Assembly: GCF_014651775.1 (NCBI RefSeq)
Contig: NZ_BMXN01000004.1
Location: 1-64,000 of the forward strand
Source: Vreelandella hamiltonii
GTDB taxonomy: Bacteria > Pseudomonadota > Gammaproteobacteria > Pseudomonadales > Halomonadaceae
Reading direction: 5' to 3'
Length of the DNA stretch: 64,000 nucleotides
In this document: positions 38,060-48,627 of the stretch, one piece after another
Layout of the letters: the number at the start of each line of letters is the position of its first letter
How positions within the stretch are numbered: position 1 is the first letter of the stretch
Made by a program: the position numbers and the translations under genes
The notes under the pieces: generated by a model
Told to the model about the DNA's origin: nothing
What the model saw: only the letters and a program-made list of their open reading frames with translations
Database searches by the model: none

Positions 38060-38117
38060 ATACCGATAACGCCCTGAACCAGCGCCAAGCGCATAAAATT
38101 AACAATAAGGCAGCAAG

Positions 38118-40280
38118 ATGCGTAACAACCAGCCCATTACCCAGCGCGAAGTCGCTCTGAACCAAGATGACTTTCTCGTTTCTCGTACGGATCTCAAGGG
38201 GTGTATCACCTACGCCAATCCGGCTTTTATCGAGATCAGTGGCTATCGCCATGATGAGTTGATAGGTGCTCCTCACAACCTGATTCGCCACCCCGACATG
38301 CCCGCGGCCGCCTTCGAGAATCTGTGGAGTACGCTGAAACGTGGCGATACTTGGCGGGGGCTGGTCAAGAACCGCTGCAAGAGTGGCGACCATTATTGGG
38401 TCGATGCCAGCGTCACGCCGATCGTGGAAAACGATCAGATGGTGGGTTATACCTCCGTGCGTGTGCAGGCGACGCGCGAAGCCATTCAGCAAGCGGAGCA
38501 GCACTACAGCGATATTCGTGAAGGGCGCAACAAGCGCCTGTATCTGGATAAAGGGCGTGTTCGCCAGCGTGGGCTCGTTGCCAGAGTCAGACGTATGCGT
38601 CTGGATACCATTCGCGCCAAGCTGATAGGAATGGTGTGCATTGCGGCTCTCCTGCTGGTCGCCAGCGGTGGATTGGGGCTATACGGTTTGAACGTGGCGG
38701 GTGAGCGCCTGGAGGGCCTGAACAACGACGGCCTGCGTGACGTCATTCGGCTGCAACAGATCGATCAGACCATCGCTCAGACGCGCCAGTCGATGATCGA
38801 ACCCGAGCGTATGCAGCTCATCACTCAGCGTTTCGACATGGGGGATACCGTGGCCGCCAGTGCTGCCCAGGTGGCGGATGTGTGGCAGGCCTATTACAGC
38901 CGTGAGGTGAATGCCACGCCACTGGCCAGCCAGTTCGATGAACAGCTGCAGGCCTTTCTGGATAATGGCATGCGCCAGGCAGTGGGTGTGCTCCAAGCGG
39001 AAGAGACCTACCAGGCATTTACCGGCCTGGACGCCGTGATCCGTGTCATGAACGAGGATGGCCGGGCGCTCTCTTCCCTGGTCAATGAACTGATTGCCCA
39101 AAAGCAGGCAACCGCGGAAGTGATGGCCTCCGAGGCCGAGCGGGGACAAACCGTCATGCTGAGCGCTCAGGTCGGTGTGCTAGCCACCGGCTTGGCGCTG
39201 TTGATCGTGATCAGCCTGCTGACGCTGCGCTCCATTACACGACCGCTGAAGCAAGCCTCGCGGTTTACCTTGCAGATTGCCGGCGGCAATCTTGCCGCCA
39301 GAGTACCACCCAGACGGCGTGATGAAATAGGCCAGCTCATGGATGCCCTCGACACCATGCGTAAAAGCTTGAGCAGCATCATTGGCGAGGTCAAGACAGG
39401 CATCGATGTCGTCACGCCAGCGGCCAAGGATATTGCCAGCGGTAACGAGGCGCTTTCATCACGTACTGAGCAGCAGGCGGCATCGCTGCAACAGACGGCG
39501 TCCAGCATGGAGGAAATGACCACTACCGTTCGTCAAAACAGTGATAACGCTCAAGAAGCACGACGTCTGGCCGATAATAATGCAACAAGGGTGTCACAAA
39601 CGGGTGAGTTGATGACGCAGTTGGTCGATAACATGCAGCGAATCACGCAAAGTTCGCAGAAGATGACCGACATCATCAACGTCATTGACTCCATTGCCTT
39701 CCAGACCAACATTCTGGCCCTCAATGCGTCAGTCGAAGCCGCACGAGCGGGAGAGCATGGGCGTGGGTTTGCCGTCGTGGCCGAAGAGGTACGCAAGCTG
39801 GCGGGACGTAGTTCCGATGCGGCTCAGGAAATTCGCGGCCTGATTGATGACTCGAGTCAGCAAGTGGGCGAAGGGGCGGGCCTGGTTGAAAGGGCCGAAG
39901 TCGCGATTAGCGAAGTGGCTGAGGCTGCCCGTAGCGTCACGCAAATCATGCACGACATTTCGGCAGCCTCCCAAGAACAGAGCAGCGGTATCGCCGAGGT
40001 CAATCAGGCGGTGGCCGAAATGGATCAAGCGACACAGCAGAACGCTCTGCGTGTTCAGGAAACGGCACAAGCAGCGCTGGCCCTGGAGCAGCAGGCCGAG
40101 CTTCTTGCGTTATCGGTCGAGGCCTTTCGCTTGTCAGGCCATCGCCAGGTGCCGCCGCAACGTGAGCAGCCGCAGGCAGCCGCGCTGCCGAAGGTGACTG
40201 CGCAACCTCGCAGCGCCACACCGCCTGTGCCGGTCAAGAAACGGCCAATGGCTTCTGCAGAGGAGTGGGAAACATTTTGA
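38118..40280 (+). CDS. Aer-like PAS chemoreceptor with an added periplasmic domain
   Basis: A 720-aa receptor. Residues 1-130 are an Aer-type PAS domain ([40 protein letters not shown]), which in E. coli Aer binds FAD and reports redox. Unlike Aer, it then has two TM helices (about 173-195 and 355-375) around about 160 periplasmic residues that look like a four-helix-bundle sensor. HAMP and a signalling domain with [20 protein letters not shown] follow, ending AEEWETF. It may thus read both cytoplasmic redox and a periplasmic signal. Confidence 0.88.
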   Translation: MRNNQPITQREVALNQDDFLVSRTDLKGCITYANPAFIEISGYRHDELIGAPHNLIRHPDMPAAAFENLWSTLKRGDTWRGLVKNRCKSGDHYWVDASVTPIVENDQMVGYTSVRVQATREAIQQAEQHYSDIREGRNKRLYLDKGRVRQRGLVARVRRMRLDTIRAKLIGMVCIAALLLVASGGLGLYGLNVAGERLEGLNNDGLRDVIRLQQIDQTIAQTRQSMIEPERMQLITQRFDMGDTVAASAAQVADVWQAYYSREVNATPLASQFDEQLQAFLDNGMRQAVGVLQAEETYQAFTGLDAVIRVMNEDGRALSSLVNELIAQKQATAEVMASEAERGQTVMLSAQVGVLATGLALLIVISLLTLRSITRPLKQASRFTLQIAGGNLAARVPPRRRDEIGQLMDALDTMRKSLSSIIGEVKTGIDVVTPAAKDIASGNEALSSRTEQQAASLQQTASSMEEMTTTVRQNSDNAQEARRLADNNATRVSQTGELMTQLVDNMQRITQSSQKMTDIINVIDSIAFQTNILALNASVEAARAGEHGRGFAVVAEEVRKLAGRSSDAAQEIRGLIDDSSQQVGEGAGLVERAEVAISEVAEAARSVTQIMHDISAASQEQSSGIAEVNQAVAEMDQATQQNALRVQETAQAALALEQQAELLALSVEAFRLSGHRQVPPQREQPQAAALPKVTAQPRSATPPVPVKKRPMASAEEWETF

Positions 40281-41149
40281 CAGACCAACGCGAACGGGGA
40301 GTCGACGCTGGACAGTGGGCAACCAGCGGACAGATTGAACGTGATCTGGTGCTCACGGATGCGGATTTCACACGCATCCGTGAACTGATTTATCAGCGTG
40401 CTGGAATCGTGCTGGCAGAGCACAAACGCGAAATGGTGTATAGCCGCTTGGCCAAGCGGCTGCGGCACCATAGCATGACGCGTTTTACCGACTACCTTTC
40501 GCGGCTGGAGCGGCAACCCGATGCCAAGGAGTGGGAGGCGTTCACCAATGCGCTGACCACCAACCTCACGGCTTTTTTCCGAGAGTCGCACCACTTTCCG
40601 CTTTTGGCAGAGCATATCAAGCACAAGCAGGAGCCGGTCACTATCTGGTGCTCAGCAGCATCGACGGGGGAAGAACCCTACTCGATTGCGATGACGCTGC
40701 TGGAGAGTCTGGGAGCCCGCGCGTCACAGGCCAAAGTGATTGCCACCGATATCGACACCGATGCCTTGGCCAAAGCGCGCCGCGGTATTTATCCCCAGGA
40801 GCAGGTACGCAAGCTGGATGAAGCACGCGTGAAGCGATTTTTCCAGAAAGGCACGGGTAACCACATCGGGCTGGCGCGGGTACGGCCAGAAGTGTCTGCG
40901 CTGGTAGAGTTCATGCCGCTCAACCTGCTGGCGCCACAGTGGCCTGTCAAAGGCCCCTTTGATGCCATTTTTTGTCGTAATATCATGATTTATTTCGATA
41001 AAGATACACAAGCGAAAATACTCAAGCGGTTTGCACCACTGATGAAGCCCGATGGCCTGCTCTTTGCTGGACACTCGGAAAACTTCTCTTACATCAGTGA
41101 TGCTTTCAAGCTTCGTGGACAAACCGTCTACACCCTTGCCAATCGATGA
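40277..41149 (+). CDS. cheR: CheR, receptor methyltransferase
   Basis: A 290-aa SAM-dependent glutamate methyltransferase. N-terminal helical domain, then the catalytic domain with [20 protein letters not shown] (SAM site), [11 protein letters not shown], and [22 protein letters not shown] at 40277 overlaps the receptor stop; a GTG at 40265 is equally open, so the exact start is unsure. The upstream receptors end in WETF, matching a CheR with the tether-binding beta-subdomain. Confidence 0.94.
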   Translation: MTDQRERGVDAGQWATSGQIERDLVLTDADFTRIRELIYQRAGIVLAEHKREMVYSRLAKRLRHHSMTRFTDYLSRLERQPDAKEWEAFTNALTTNLTAFFRESHHFPLLAEHIKHKQEPVTIWCSAASTGEEPYSIAMTLLESLGARASQAKVIATDIDTDALAKARRGIYPQEQVRKLDEARVKRFFQKGTGNHIGLARVRPEVSALVEFMPLNLLAPQWPVKGPFDAIFCRNIMIYFDKDTQAKILKRFAPLMKPDGLLFAGHSENFSYISDAFKLRGQTVYTLANR

Positions 41150-41228
41150 TCGTTGTGTGTGACGCTGCTGATGAGGCCACGGCCCACAGGAGTAATGCCG
41201 AAATGGCGACTGTTAAAGGAGGCGTGCT

Positions 41229-42290
41229 TTGAGCGCAGCCAAGATCAGAGTGTTGTGCGTCGATGACTCGGCGCTGATTCGTGACCTGTTGACCGAAATC
41301 ATCAACTCGCAGCCTGATATGGAAGTGGTCGCGGTGGCCCCCGACCCCATTGCGGCCCGTGACCTTATCAAACAGCACAATCCGGATGTCTTGACGCTGG
41401 ATGTCGAGATGCCGCGCATGGACGGCCTGGATTTTCTCGAGCGGCTGATGCGTTTGCGCCCCATGCCGGTGCTGATGGTTTCCTCATTGACGCAAAGCGG
41501 TTCCGAGATCACCTTGCGGGCACTGGAGCTGGGCGCGCTGGACTTCGTGGCCAAGCCGAGCCTGGGCATTCGTAGTGGCATGATGGAGTACGCCAACGAA
41601 ATCGCTGAAAAATTGCGCGCGGCGGCACGCTCTCGTCCGCGCCAGGCGCGTAACAAGAACACCCCCCCTCCCAGCCAGCTCAAGGCGCCGATGATCTCCA
41701 GTGAAAAACTGATCATCATTGGCGCGTCGACGGGGGGCACCGAAGCGATTCGCGCCGTGCTGGAGCCGTTGCCAGCCAACGCGCCTGCGATTCTGATCAC
41801 TCAGCACATGCCCGGCGGTTTCACTCGCTCGTTTGCCGAGCGGTTGGACAGGCTGTGTCGTATCACTGTCAAGGAAGCCACCGATGGTGAGCGCGTGCTG
41901 CCAGGCCATGCCTATATCGCCCCTGGTGACCAGCATCTGGAGTTGGTACGCAGCGGCGCCAACTATGTGGCGCGGCTCAATGATGGCCCGCCGGTGAACC
42001 GTCATCGCCCGTCGGTCGATGTCTTGTTCCACTCCGCAGCCAAGCATGCAGGGAAAAACGCGGTCGGCGTGATTCTGACCGGCATGGGCAAGGACGGAGC
42101 TGCCGGGCTTCTGGAAATGCGTCAGGCAGGGGCCCCGACCATTGCCCAGAACGAAGAGACCTGCGTGGTGTTCGGCATGCCTCGGGAGGCCATTGCCGTG
42201 GGCGGCGCAGTGGAAGTGCTGCCGCTGGACGAAATTCCATCGAAAATGATGGCGCTGGTAGCTGCCTCAGGACGCGCTCAGCGCGTCTAG
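41229..42290 (+). CDS. cheB: CheB, receptor methylesterase/deamidase
   Basis: A 353-aa response regulator. N-terminal receiver with phosphorylated D58 ([15 protein letters not shown]); C-terminal methylesterase with the Ser-His-Asp triad visible as S167 (GASTGGTEA), H193 (QHMPGGF) and D289 (GMGKDGA). The start is TTG at 41229, supported by a near-perfect AAAGGAGG (41216-41223) at good spacing. Removes methyl groups added by CheR when phosphorylated by CheA. Confidence 0.96.
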   Translation: MSAAKIRVLCVDDSALIRDLLTEIINSQPDMEVVAVAPDPIAARDLIKQHNPDVLTLDVEMPRMDGLDFLERLMRLRPMPVLMVSSLTQSGSEITLRALELGALDFVAKPSLGIRSGMMEYANEIAEKLRAAARSRPRQARNKNTPPPSQLKAPMISSEKLIIIGASTGGTEAIRAVLEPLPANAPAILITQHMPGGFTRSFAERLDRLCRITVKEATDGERVLPGHAYIAPGDQHLELVRSGANYVARLNDGPPVNRHRPSVDVLFHSAAKHAGKNAVGVILTGMGKDGAAGLLEMRQAGAPTIAQNEETCVVFGMPREAIAVGGAVEVLPLDEIPSKMMALVAASGRAQRV

Positions 42291-42332
42291 GGCCCCAGAG
42301 ACAAGACACACGAGCCAAGGGAATTCATAACA

Positions 42333-44015
42333 ATGACACGTTTGTTGCGCAATCTTAGTATTCATCTTGCCGTTATTTTTGCGTTGGTCTGCTTTGTGGC
42401 GTTGATTCTGCTGATCGCCGGTCTGAGCATTGCGTCGGATCGCAATGCTCAGAGCAACCTGGCCACGTTGGATCGCATCGGCAATCAGCAGCTCAATGAG
42501 CTGAATCGCGCTGACTCGCTGCTCAACCAGGCCATGCTGGCGCTGGAAACGGCGTCGAATCTGCTGATGGTGGGGCAGACCCGTCAATCCAATGAGCAGG
42601 TAGATATCGCTGCCAACCGACTGGAGCGTGCCGAGCGTCGTTATACGAACTTCATGGCCACACCGCGCACGCCAGAGGGTGAGTTGCTAGGGGGCGCAGT
42701 GGATGAAAGCTTCATGCGGGTATTGGCGTTGGTCAAGGAGCAGCATGCCAGCTTCGACACCATGGACATCAATACCTTCAACCGCTTGCGTGGCGAGCTG
42801 ATCGAGCCCTTGGGCGAATTGGCTGCCAATACCACGGCGTTTACCGAGTATGCTTTTGGCCGCGTGGGCACCGTACGTGAAGACGCTCAGGCGCAAGGCA
42901 GTCTCTTTACCACGATCAGTATCGCTGCCGTTGGACTCGCGCTGCTGGTCACACTGGCCATCTACCTCGGCCTGCGTCGTACGGTGATCAGGCCGCTGGG
43001 CGATGCCGCTGCGCGCCTTGGACGCATTGCCGAAGCCGATTTGACCCAGCCGCTCCCCCAGGCGGGCAAGAACGAGATAGGTCGACTGTTCGCTGCCATG
43101 GCCACCATGCAGCAGAACTTGAGTGCCACCGTGTCGAGGGTGCGCGAGGGCAGTCAGGCAATCCATCACGGCACTCGAGAAATTGCCAGCGGCAACGCAG
43201 ACCTGTCCTCCCGCACCGAGCAGCAGGCCGCCTCCATCGAGCAAACTGCGGCCAGCATGGAACAGATGACGGCCACCGTGAAGCAGAATGCCGACAATGC
43301 TCGCCAGGCAAGCACGTTGGCAGCAGATGCATCCACTACCGCCGAGCAGGGAGGGCAAGTCGTCGAACAAGTGGTACAAACCATGCACGGTATTTCGACC
43401 AGCTCGCAAAAAGTGGCTGATATTACCAGTGTGATCGACTCGATTGCTTTCCAGACCAACATATTGGCGTTGAACGCTTCCGTGGAAGCAGCGCGGGCGG
43501 GCGAGCAGGGGCGTGGTTTCGCGGTGGTGGCTGGCGAAGTACGTAACCTGGCCAGCCGCAGTGCGGACGCCGCCAAGGAGATCAAGTCCCTCATCGAGGC
43601 CTCGGTCAGCCAGATTCAGCAAGGCTCCTCGCTGGTCGAGCAGGCAGGGCAGACCATGACGGAAGTAGTCACGGCAGTGCGGCGTGTCACGGATATCATG
43701 GATGAGATATCGGCGGCCTCGCAAGAGCAGAGTGATGGCATCGAGCAGGTCAGCCAGGCCGTTGGCCAGATGGACCAAGTGACTCAACAAAATGCCGCGC
43801 TCGTTCAGCAGGCGTCTGCAGCGGCAGCCTCGCTGGAAGAGCAGGCCAATCGCCTTGAAGAGGCCGTTGCGGTCTTTCAGGTGCTCAATGCGCGGGCTGA
43901 GCGCACTCACGCGCCAGCGTCCGTGGCAACGTCGGCGCTGCCCAAGGCAGCCGCCAACCCGCCAGCTCGTCGTGTTGCTGCTCAACAGCACCACGATGAG
44001 TGGGAAGAGTTTTAA
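42333..44015 (+). CDS. Methyl-accepting chemotaxis protein (Tar-like architecture)
   Basis: A 560-aa receptor of Tar/Tsr layout: TM1 (about 11-35), a periplasmic four-helix-type sensor of about 155 residues, TM2 (about 190-212), HAMP, and a signalling domain with [20 protein letters not shown]. It ends DEWEEF, a variant of the CheR/CheB docking pentapeptide. Inserted between cheB and cheY, where E. coli has no gene. Ligand not predictable. Confidence 0.93.
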   Translation: MTRLLRNLSIHLAVIFALVCFVALILLIAGLSIASDRNAQSNLATLDRIGNQQLNELNRADSLLNQAMLALETASNLLMVGQTRQSNEQVDIAANRLERAERRYTNFMATPRTPEGELLGGAVDESFMRVLALVKEQHASFDTMDINTFNRLRGELIEPLGELAANTTAFTEYAFGRVGTVREDAQAQGSLFTTISIAAVGLALLVTLAIYLGLRRTVIRPLGDAAARLGRIAEADLTQPLPQAGKNEIGRLFAAMATMQQNLSATVSRVREGSQAIHHGTREIASGNADLSSRTEQQAASIEQTAASMEQMTATVKQNADNARQASTLAADASTTAEQGGQVVEQVVQTMHGISTSSQKVADITSVIDSIAFQTNILALNASVEAARAGEQGRGFAVVAGEVRNLASRSADAAKEIKSLIEASVSQIQQGSSLVEQAGQTMTEVVTAVRRVTDIMDEISAASQEQSDGIEQVSQAVGQMDQVTQQNAALVQQASAAAASLEEQANRLEEAVAVFQVLNARAERTHAPASVATSALPKAAANPPARRVAAQQHHDEWEEF

Positions 44016-44069
44016 CCCTGACTGAATCAGCAGTCCCCCTGTAAATATTGTGATGTGAGAGGATGACCA

Positions 44070-44459
44070 ATGGCCGATAAGAACATGAGCTTCCTGGTGG
44101 TAGACGATTTCCCCACGATGCGTCGTATCGTACGTAGCCTGCTGAAAGAGCTGGGCTTTACCAACGTCGATGAAGCCGAAGATGGCCAGGACGCGCTCAA
44201 CAAGCTGCGTGCAGGCAATTTCGAGTTCGTGGTGTCCGACTGGAACATGCCCAACCTCGATGGCCTGGAGATGCTCAAAGAGATCCGTCAGGATGAAGCG
44301 TTGAAAGACCTGCCGGTACTGATGGTGACGGCCGAAGCCAAAAAAGAGAACATCATCGCTGCCGCTCAAGCGGGTGCCAATGGTTACGTCGTCAAGCCGT
44401 TTACTGCGGCCACTCTGGAAGAGAAGCTGAATAAAATCTTCGAGAAGATGGGTAAATGA
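44070..44459 (+). CDS. cheY: CheY, chemotaxis response regulator
   Basis: A 129-aa single receiver domain, the classic CheY length. Phosphoacceptor D57 in [13 protein letters not shown], acidic pair DD near the N-terminus, Thr in [12 protein letters not shown] and Lys in [20 protein letters not shown] are all present. Phospho-CheY binds FliM and flips rotation. Followed by its phosphatase cheZ. Confidence 0.97.
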   Translation: MADKNMSFLVVDDFPTMRRIVRSLLKELGFTNVDEAEDGQDALNKLRAGNFEFVVSDWNMPNLDGLEMLKEIRQDEALKDLPVLMVTAEAKKENIIAAAQAGANGYVVKPFTAATLEEKLNKIFEKMGK

Positions 44460-44501
44460 CGCAGCCGGGCTTTGGTGCTCGGTCAACGAGGAGACAACAT
44501 A

Positions 44502-45197
44502 ATGAGTCAGAATGAGCAGGGCGGTTCTGCCCAACTCTCTGAAGAGGCTGCTGAAGACCTGATTGTTCGAATTGGCAAGCTCACCCGCATGCTGCGCGAC
44601 AACATGCGCGAACTGGGGTTGGACAAGGAGATCGAGAAGGCTGCGGAGGCGATTCCTGACGCTCGTGACCGTCTGCACTACGTGGCCACCATGACCGAGC
44701 AGGCGGCAGACAAGGCGCTGAACGCCATTGATCGTGCTCAGCCGTTGCAAGATCAGCTCTCCGAGCGTGCCGAAGCCCTGGACAAGCGTTGGGCCGAGTG
44801 GTTCGAGGCACCCAAGGAGCTGGATGATGCCAAGTCGTTGGTCAAAGAGACGCGAACTTACCTGAGTGATGTGCCCGAGATCACCGCAGCGACCAATAAA
44901 GAGCTGCTGGATATCATGATGGCACAGGACTTTCAGGATCTGACGGGGCAGGTCATCAAGAAGATGATGGACGTGATCCGTGAGATCGAGCATCAGCTGG
45001 TGCAGGTGCTGATCGACAACGTCCCGGGTGCCGAAGCCCGTGAAACCATGCAGCGCAAGGCGAACGATCAGTGGAAAAACGAGAATGCGCGGCGCAATGA
45101 AGATCTGCTGAACGGTCCTCAGGTAAAAGAAAACGCGCCTGACATCGTGACCGGCCAGGATCAGGTAGACGACTTATTGGATGAATTAGGCTTTTAA
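44502..45197 (+). CDS. cheZ: CheZ, CheY-P phosphatase
   Basis: A 231-aa helical phosphatase. The catalytic segment [16 protein letters not shown] is intact, with DLTGQ at 146-150 supplying the Asp/Gln pair, and the C-terminus ([12 protein letters not shown]) is the CheY-binding peptide. ATG 44502 has GAGGAG upstream. CheZ is typical of beta/gammaproteobacteria. Confidence 0.96.
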   Translation: MSQNEQGGSAQLSEEAAEDLIVRIGKLTRMLRDNMRELGLDKEIEKAAEAIPDARDRLHYVATMTEQAADKALNAIDRAQPLQDQLSERAEALDKRWAEWFEAPKELDDAKSLVKETRTYLSDVPEITAATNKELLDIMMAQDFQDLTGQVIKKMMDVIREIEHQLVQVLIDNVPGAEARETMQRKANDQWKNENARRNEDLLNGPQVKENAPDIVTGQDQVDDLLDELGF

Positions 45198-45250
45198 TGC
45201 TGGGTTATTGACACATTGTAAGTGGTCGCATCTGGCACAATAGCTACCTG

Positions 45251-45276
45251 CTCAGCCGTCCTTTGGGGCGGCTGAG
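45251..45276. terminator. Hairpin between cheZ and flhB
   Basis: CTCAGCCGTCC (45251-45261) pairs with GGGCGGCTGAG (45266-45276), an 11-bp stem with one G-U pair. TGCATAG follows, so there is no T tract. It sits 54 bases after the cheZ stop and likely marks the end of the chemotaxis transcript or separates it from flhB. Confidence 0.55.
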
Positions 45277-45329
45277 TGCATAGTATGGCGTAGTTTGATT
45301 CATCGTCCCCTCGTCAGCCGGATGACCGC

Positions 45330-46496
45330 ATGGCAGATAACGACAGCGATCAGGAAAAGACCGAAGAGGCGACGCCCCGACGACGGGACAAGGCCCGTGA
45401 AGAAGGGCAGGTGCCGCGGTCTCGAGAGCTGACGACCTTCATGATGTTGTTGGGAGGAGTGATTGGTCTCTGGAGCATGGGGCAGATGCTCTATGATCAG
45501 TTGGGTACCGTGATGGAACAGGCGTTTCTGTTCGAGCGTCGTCAGGCCATGGAAACCACCCCCATGCTGGTCAACGCGCTGGACCTGGGCCAGCGGACGC
45601 TCTTCGCGATGCTTCCCCTCTTTCTGCTGTTGACGGTGATTGCGTTGATGGCACCCGCGCTGCTGGGAGGTTGGTTGATTTCATCCAAATCACTGCAACC
45701 AAAATTCTCCAAGCTGAATCCTGTCAAAGGCATCAAGCGCCTGTTTTCGATGCAGTCGTTGAGCGAGCTTGCCAAGGCGATCGCCAAGTCCATCCTGGTG
45801 GGCAGCGTTGCGTTCAGCTTTTTATATTTTAATATTGGCAGATATCTGGGGCTGATGGATCAGCCGGTTCAGCAAGCCCTGGTCACGGCACTCAATATGG
45901 CGGCCCTGGCGGCCGGCCTGATCGTGCTTTCCCTGATCGTGGTCATCCTGATCGATGTCCCCTTCCAGCTATGGAACAACGCCAAGCAGCTCAGGATGAC
46001 CAAGGAAGAGGTCAAGCGAGAGCACAAGGACTCGGAAGGCGACCCCCACGTCAAAGGGCGCATTCGTCAACAGCAGCAGGCCATGGCGCGTGGGCGCATG
46101 ATGAGCAAGGTGCCCGAAGCGGACGTGATCATCACCAACCCGACCCACTACGCCGTGGCCTTGAGGTATCAGGAAGGGAAAATGGGCGCGCCCAGGCTAG
46201 TGGCCAAGGGTGCCGATGCCGTGGCTGCCAAAATCCGTGAGATCGGCGCCGAGGCTGGCGTGCCGCGATTGGAGGCAGCGCCGCTGGCGCGTGCCCTGTA
46301 TCATCATGTGGATCTGGAGGCGGAAGTGCCGGCCGAACTGTATACCGCAGTGGCCGAAGTCATGGCCTGGGCCTACCGTCTCAAGCACGTAGCACAACAA
46401 GGAGGCGAGGTGCCCCCCACCCCCGATAATCTGCCGGTCCCACCGGAAATGGATACGCCCGGCCGTCGTGCCGATGGCAATGAGGCGCAGCCATGA
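45330..46496 (+). CDS. flhB: FlhB, export gate specificity switch
   Basis: A 388-aa protein: four TM helices then the cytoplasmic domain with the autocleavage motif N270-P271-T272-H273 (ITNPTHYAVALRY). After hook completion, FlhB with FliK switches export from rod/hook to filament substrates. Opening DQEKTEEATPRRRDKAREEG is typical. ATG overlaps nothing upstream; its stop overlaps flhA by 4 bases. Compare the short FlhB-like gene at 30749. Confidence 0.97.
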   Translation: MADNDSDQEKTEEATPRRRDKAREEGQVPRSRELTTFMMLLGGVIGLWSMGQMLYDQLGTVMEQAFLFERRQAMETTPMLVNALDLGQRTLFAMLPLFLLLTVIALMAPALLGGWLISSKSLQPKFSKLNPVKGIKRLFSMQSLSELAKAIAKSILVGSVAFSFLYFNIGRYLGLMDQPVQQALVTALNMAALAAGLIVLSLIVVILIDVPFQLWNNAKQLRMTKEEVKREHKDSEGDPHVKGRIRQQQQAMARGRMMSKVPEADVIITNPTHYAVALRYQEGKMGAPRLVAKGADAVAAKIREIGAEAGVPRLEAAPLARALYHHVDLEAEVPAELYTAVAEVMAWAYRLKHVAQQGGEVPPTPDNLPVPPEMDTPGRRADGNEAQP

Positions 46497-48577
46497 AAAG
46501 TTTGAGTCAGCTACTCAATCAGCGTAACTGGTCCAACGATGTCAGCATGAAACTGCTGGCCGGACCGCTGCTGATCCTGATGATCCTGGGCATGATGATC
46601 CTGCCCTTGCCACCGTTCGCGCTCGATCTGCTCTTCACCTTCAATATTGCCTTGGCCATCATGGTGCTGCTGGTCAGCATGTTTGCCGAGCGACCGCTGG
46701 ATTTTGCCGCATTTCCTGCCGTGCTGCTGTTCACCACGCTGCTGCGCCTTTCGCTCAACGTTGCCTCTACGCGCGTAGTGTTGATGGAAGGGCACCAGGG
46801 GGGCGATTCGGCAGGCAAGGTCATCGAAGCGTTTGGCACTTTCCTGGTGGGGGGCAATTTTGCCGTTGGCCTGGTGGTTTTCCTGATTCTCGTGATCATC
46901 AACTTCATGGTCATCACCAAAGGTGCGGGCCGTATTGCCGAAGTGGGGGCGCGCTTTGTGCTCGACGCCATGCCGGGCAAGCAGATGGCCATCGATGCGG
47001 ACTTGAACGCAGGCCTGATTGGCGAAGACGAGGCCAAGAAACGTCGCGCAGAAGTGGCACAGGAAGCCGATTTTTACGGCTCCATGGATGGTGCCAGCAA
47101 GTTCGTGCGTGGCGATGCAGTGGCCGGTCTGGTCATCATGGTGGTCAACATCATCGGTGGACTGCTGATTGGCATGATGCAGCACGACATGGGCTTTGCC
47201 GATGCGGCGCGCACCTACACGCTGTTGACCATTGGGGACGGTCTGGTCGCCCAGATTCCTGCGCTGGTGATCTCCACGGCGGCGGGCGTGACCGTGTCTC
47301 GGGTGAATACCGAACAGGACGTTGGTCAGCAGATGATCAGCCAGCTGTTCGTGAACCCGCAAGTCATGATTCTGGCGGCCATGGTGATGGGGCTATTGGG
47401 CCTTGTGCCAGGCATGCCCAACTTTGTATTTCTGCTGTTCACCAGCCTGTTGGCCGGTCTGGCCTGGTACCTGATTCGCCGCAAGAACCAGACGTTGGTC
47501 AATCAAGAGCTGACCGCTGCCCCGCCACCCATGCTGCAGGAGACCCCTGAGGCGAGCTGGGAGGATGTCCAGCTCGTCGATACGCTGGGACTCGAGGTTG
47601 GGCACCGCTTGATTCCCCTGGTGGACTCGCGCCAGAAAGGCGAGCTGCTGGGGCGCATCAAGAGCGTGCGCAAGAAATTCGCCCAGGAAGTGGGCTTTCT
47701 GCCGCCCGTGGTGCATATCCGCGACAACCTGGAGCTACCGCCGAATACCTATGTGCTTTCCATGAAAGGCGCCGAGATCGGGCGTGCCGAGGCACAGCCA
47801 GGCAAGTGGTTGGCCATTGACCCAGGCCAGGTATCGGGCGAGCTGCAAGGCACGCCGACGCAGGACCCGGCCTTTGGCTTGCCTGCGGTCTGGATCGACG
47901 CCAATCAACGTGAACACGCACAGGTGTATGGTTATACGGTCGTGGATGCCAGCACGGTCATTGCTACCCACCTCAACCACCTGCTGCACCGCCACTCCCC
48001 CGAGATGCTGGGGCGCCAGGAAGTGCAGAAACTGCTCGACAAGCTGGGCGACGATCAAAAGTCACTGGTCGAAGAAGTGGTGCCCAAATCCATCTCGTTG
48101 ACGGTGCTTCAGCGTATCTTGCAGAACCTGCTGGATGAGGATGTGTCGATTCGTGATATGCGCAGCGTGCTGGATACCCTGGCCGAACATGCAGGCCAGC
48201 AAAAGGATCCCAACGAGCTGACGGCGCTGGTACGGATTGCGCTGGGGCGCGCGATTACCCAGCAGTGGTTCGCTGGGCAAGAGACGCTGAATGTCATGGG
48301 CCTGGATGCGCAACTAGAGCAAGTGCTGCTGCAGGCCATGAATGGCAACGGCGCCATGGAGCCCGGACTCGCGGATACGCTCATGAATCAGGCACAGCAA
48401 GCGTTGGAGCGTCATGAAGGCAGTGGTGAAGCCCCGGTGCTGGTGGTACAGCACTCGCTGCGTGCCGTGCTCTCGCGTTTTCTGCGCCGTCGCATGCGGC
48501 ACCTGGTGGTCATGTCGCAGGCAGAAATTCCCGATGATCGCACGCTGCGAGTCGCCACGCTGGTGGGCGGGCGTTGA
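46493..48577 (+). CDS. flhA: FlhA, export gate protein
   Basis: A 694-aa protein of normal length: eight N-terminal TM helices with LRLSLNVASTRVVLMEGHQG and the conserved cytoplasmic FHIPEP-type loop (GAGRIAEVGARFVLDAMPGK), then the large cytoplasmic domain that forms the nonameric ring docking chaperone-substrate pairs. It works with FlhB and FliPQR. Followed by flhF after 50 bases. Confidence 0.97.
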   Translation: MKSLSQLLNQRNWSNDVSMKLLAGPLLILMILGMMILPLPPFALDLLFTFNIALAIMVLLVSMFAERPLDFAAFPAVLLFTTLLRLSLNVASTRVVLMEGHQGGDSAGKVIEAFGTFLVGGNFAVGLVVFLILVIINFMVITKGAGRIAEVGARFVLDAMPGKQMAIDADLNAGLIGEDEAKKRRAEVAQEADFYGSMDGASKFVRGDAVAGLVIMVVNIIGGLLIGMMQHDMGFADAARTYTLLTIGDGLVAQIPALVISTAAGVTVSRVNTEQDVGQQMISQLFVNPQVMILAAMVMGLLGLVPGMPNFVFLLFTSLLAGLAWYLIRRKNQTLVNQELTAAPPPMLQETPEASWEDVQLVDTLGLEVGHRLIPLVDSRQKGELLGRIKSVRKKFAQEVGFLPPVVHIRDNLELPPNTYVLSMKGAEIGRAEAQPGKWLAIDPGQVSGELQGTPTQDPAFGLPAVWIDANQREHAQVYGYTVVDASTVIATHLNHLLHRHSPEMLGRQEVQKLLDKLGDDQKSLVEEVVPKSISLTVLQRILQNLLDEDVSIRDMRSVLDTLAEHAGQQKDPNELTALVRIALGRAITQQWFAGQETLNVMGLDAQLEQVLLQAMNGNGAMEPGLADTLMNQAQQALERHEGSGEAPVLVVQHSLRAVLSRFLRRRMRHLVVMSQAEIPDDRTLRVATLVGGR

Positions 48578-48627
48578 TGTCACTCGTGATGGCTATCCGT
48601 CTTTCGTACATAGGTAACAGGTGATGC

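Noticed and set aside
38062..38069. ACCGATAA upstream of the PAS receptor, as a sigma-28 -10
   Set aside because: The bases 15 upstream are AGTG, not TAAA; only half a promoter.
42687..44993. A 768-codon open frame on the minus strand across the third receptor, cheY and cheZ
   Set aside because: It lies opposite three clearly real genes, its translation is His/Gln/Leu-rich shadow sequence, and no ribosome site or family match is visible. Long antisense frames are expected in GC-rich genes.
45208..45245. TTGACA after cheZ as the -35 of a flhB promoter
   Set aside because: No acceptable -10 at 16-18 bases; CACAAT lies 22 bases away. Sigma-54 spacing was also tried and failed.
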